DNA of 6,312 nucleotides, taken from the NCBI GenBank assembly GCA_039921525.1, contig JBDSBP010000268.1, positions 1 through 6,312 of the forward strand, read 5' to 3'. Every line of letters begins with the position of its first letter. The first letter of the stretch is position 1. Shown in pieces: positions 5,954-6,312 of the stretch. A program made the position numbers and the translations under genes. The stretch is from JADCRZ01 sp039921525 (GTDB lineage Bacteria; Bacteroidota; Bacteroidia; Chitinophagales; Chitinophagaceae). The notes under the pieces were generated by a model, which worked only from the letters and a program-made list of their open reading frames with translations, did no database searches and was not told the DNA's origin.

Positions 5954-6312
5954 CTATCTCCTGTACTTCTTCCGATAATCAACCGGTGACAGGTCTGTAT
6001 GTTTTTTAAATACCCTTCTAAATGCATCTATATCATTATACCCGACCTCATATATTATTTCGTTAACGGTTTTCGTATCCGATTCCAGTTGTTTTTTTGT
6101 AAATTCCACTTTAACCCTTTGTACATATTCTGACACTGAATTCCCCGTACATTTTTTAAACCTTCTTTCAAATGTTCGCCTACCAACATCAAACTTTGAA
6201 CAGATTTCATCCACCGTAAATTTTTCAGCAGGATTATTTTCAATTAATTCCTGTGCGTTAAGCACCTCCTTGTCACTATGCCTTTTTTGCCCGACAAAAA
6301 TCATGAACTGGT
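5954..6312 (-). CDS. AraC-family (GlxA-like) transcriptional regulator, C-terminal part, cut by the window edge
   Basis: The visible part is a complete AraC/XylS DNA-binding domain with two helix-turn-helix units. Counting from the methionine codon at 6304-6302, the first is VDEICSKFDVGRRTFERRFK (31-50) and the second is NEIIYEVGYNDIDAFRRVFK (81-100), followed by the family signature TDLSPVDYRKKY. The ATG at 6304 is probably not the true start. The frame stays open to the window edge and adds QF before MIFVGQKRHSD, matching the linker of GlxA-like regulators (typically xFxxFxGQKxHxD), in which a class-I amidotransferase-like sensory domain precedes the HTH part. About 200 N-terminal residues are therefore expected beyond 6312. 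It is transcribed toward the STAND-LRR gene, so it does not share its operon. Nothing shows that it controls the TIR-like/STAND pair; it may simply be the chromosomal neighbour. Confidence 0.88.
   Translation of the reverse strand, partial: QFMIFVGQKRHSDKEVLNAQELIENNPAEKFTVDEICSKFDVGRRTFERRFKKCTGNSVSEYVQRVKVEFTKKQLESDTKTVNEIIYEVGYNDIDAFRRVFKKHTDLSPVDYRKKYRR

Noticed and set aside
6055..6243. Second minus-strand frame within the AraC gene
   Set aside because: It overlaps the AraC HTH domain in another frame and has no recognisable motifs.

Overview
The window looks like a piece of an AT-rich Bacteroidota genome, probably near the Chitinophaga/Niastella/Sphingobacterium group. The reasons are the family membership of the encoded proteins, start codons preceded by A/T-rich sequence rather than Shine-Dalgarno motifs, and a GlxA-like AraC regulator of the type common in that phylum. 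This placement is inferred from protein style, not from a marker gene.

Layout: bases 1-191 are non-coding and carry a loose Bacteroidota-type promoter candidate, an AT-rich inverted repeat, and a striking run of four GGGGTTTT units ending just before a small gene (192-590) of unknown function. Bases 591-799 are non-coding and contain a strong terminator-like hairpin (682-730) and a seven-codon mini-ORF. Two long genes on the plus strand follow, 34 bp apart at my preferred start: 800-2524 encodes a TIR-like/DUF4062-like protein of 574 aa, and 2559-5840 encodes a 1093-aa multidomain protein. The second protein reads nSTAND NTPase, winged-helix-like region, charged coil, one predicted membrane helix, WG-repeat-like segment, then about 19 leucine-rich repeats. 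The last gene (minus strand, 5954 to the window edge) is the DNA-binding end of an AraC-family regulator and converges on the LRR gene.

The centre of interest is the 800-5840 pair. A TIR-like protein next to a STAND ATPase with a long LRR array resembles a plant TIR-NB-LRR or animal NLR receptor split over two polypeptides. My working model is that the LRR (and perhaps WG) part senses a ligand, the STAND ATPase acts as an ADP/ATP-dependent oligomerising switch, and the TIR-like protein is the effector or signalling partner. That would make it a candidate anti-phage or abortive-infection module. The domain calls rest on visible motifs. The defence role, any NADase activity and the membrane topology are inference.
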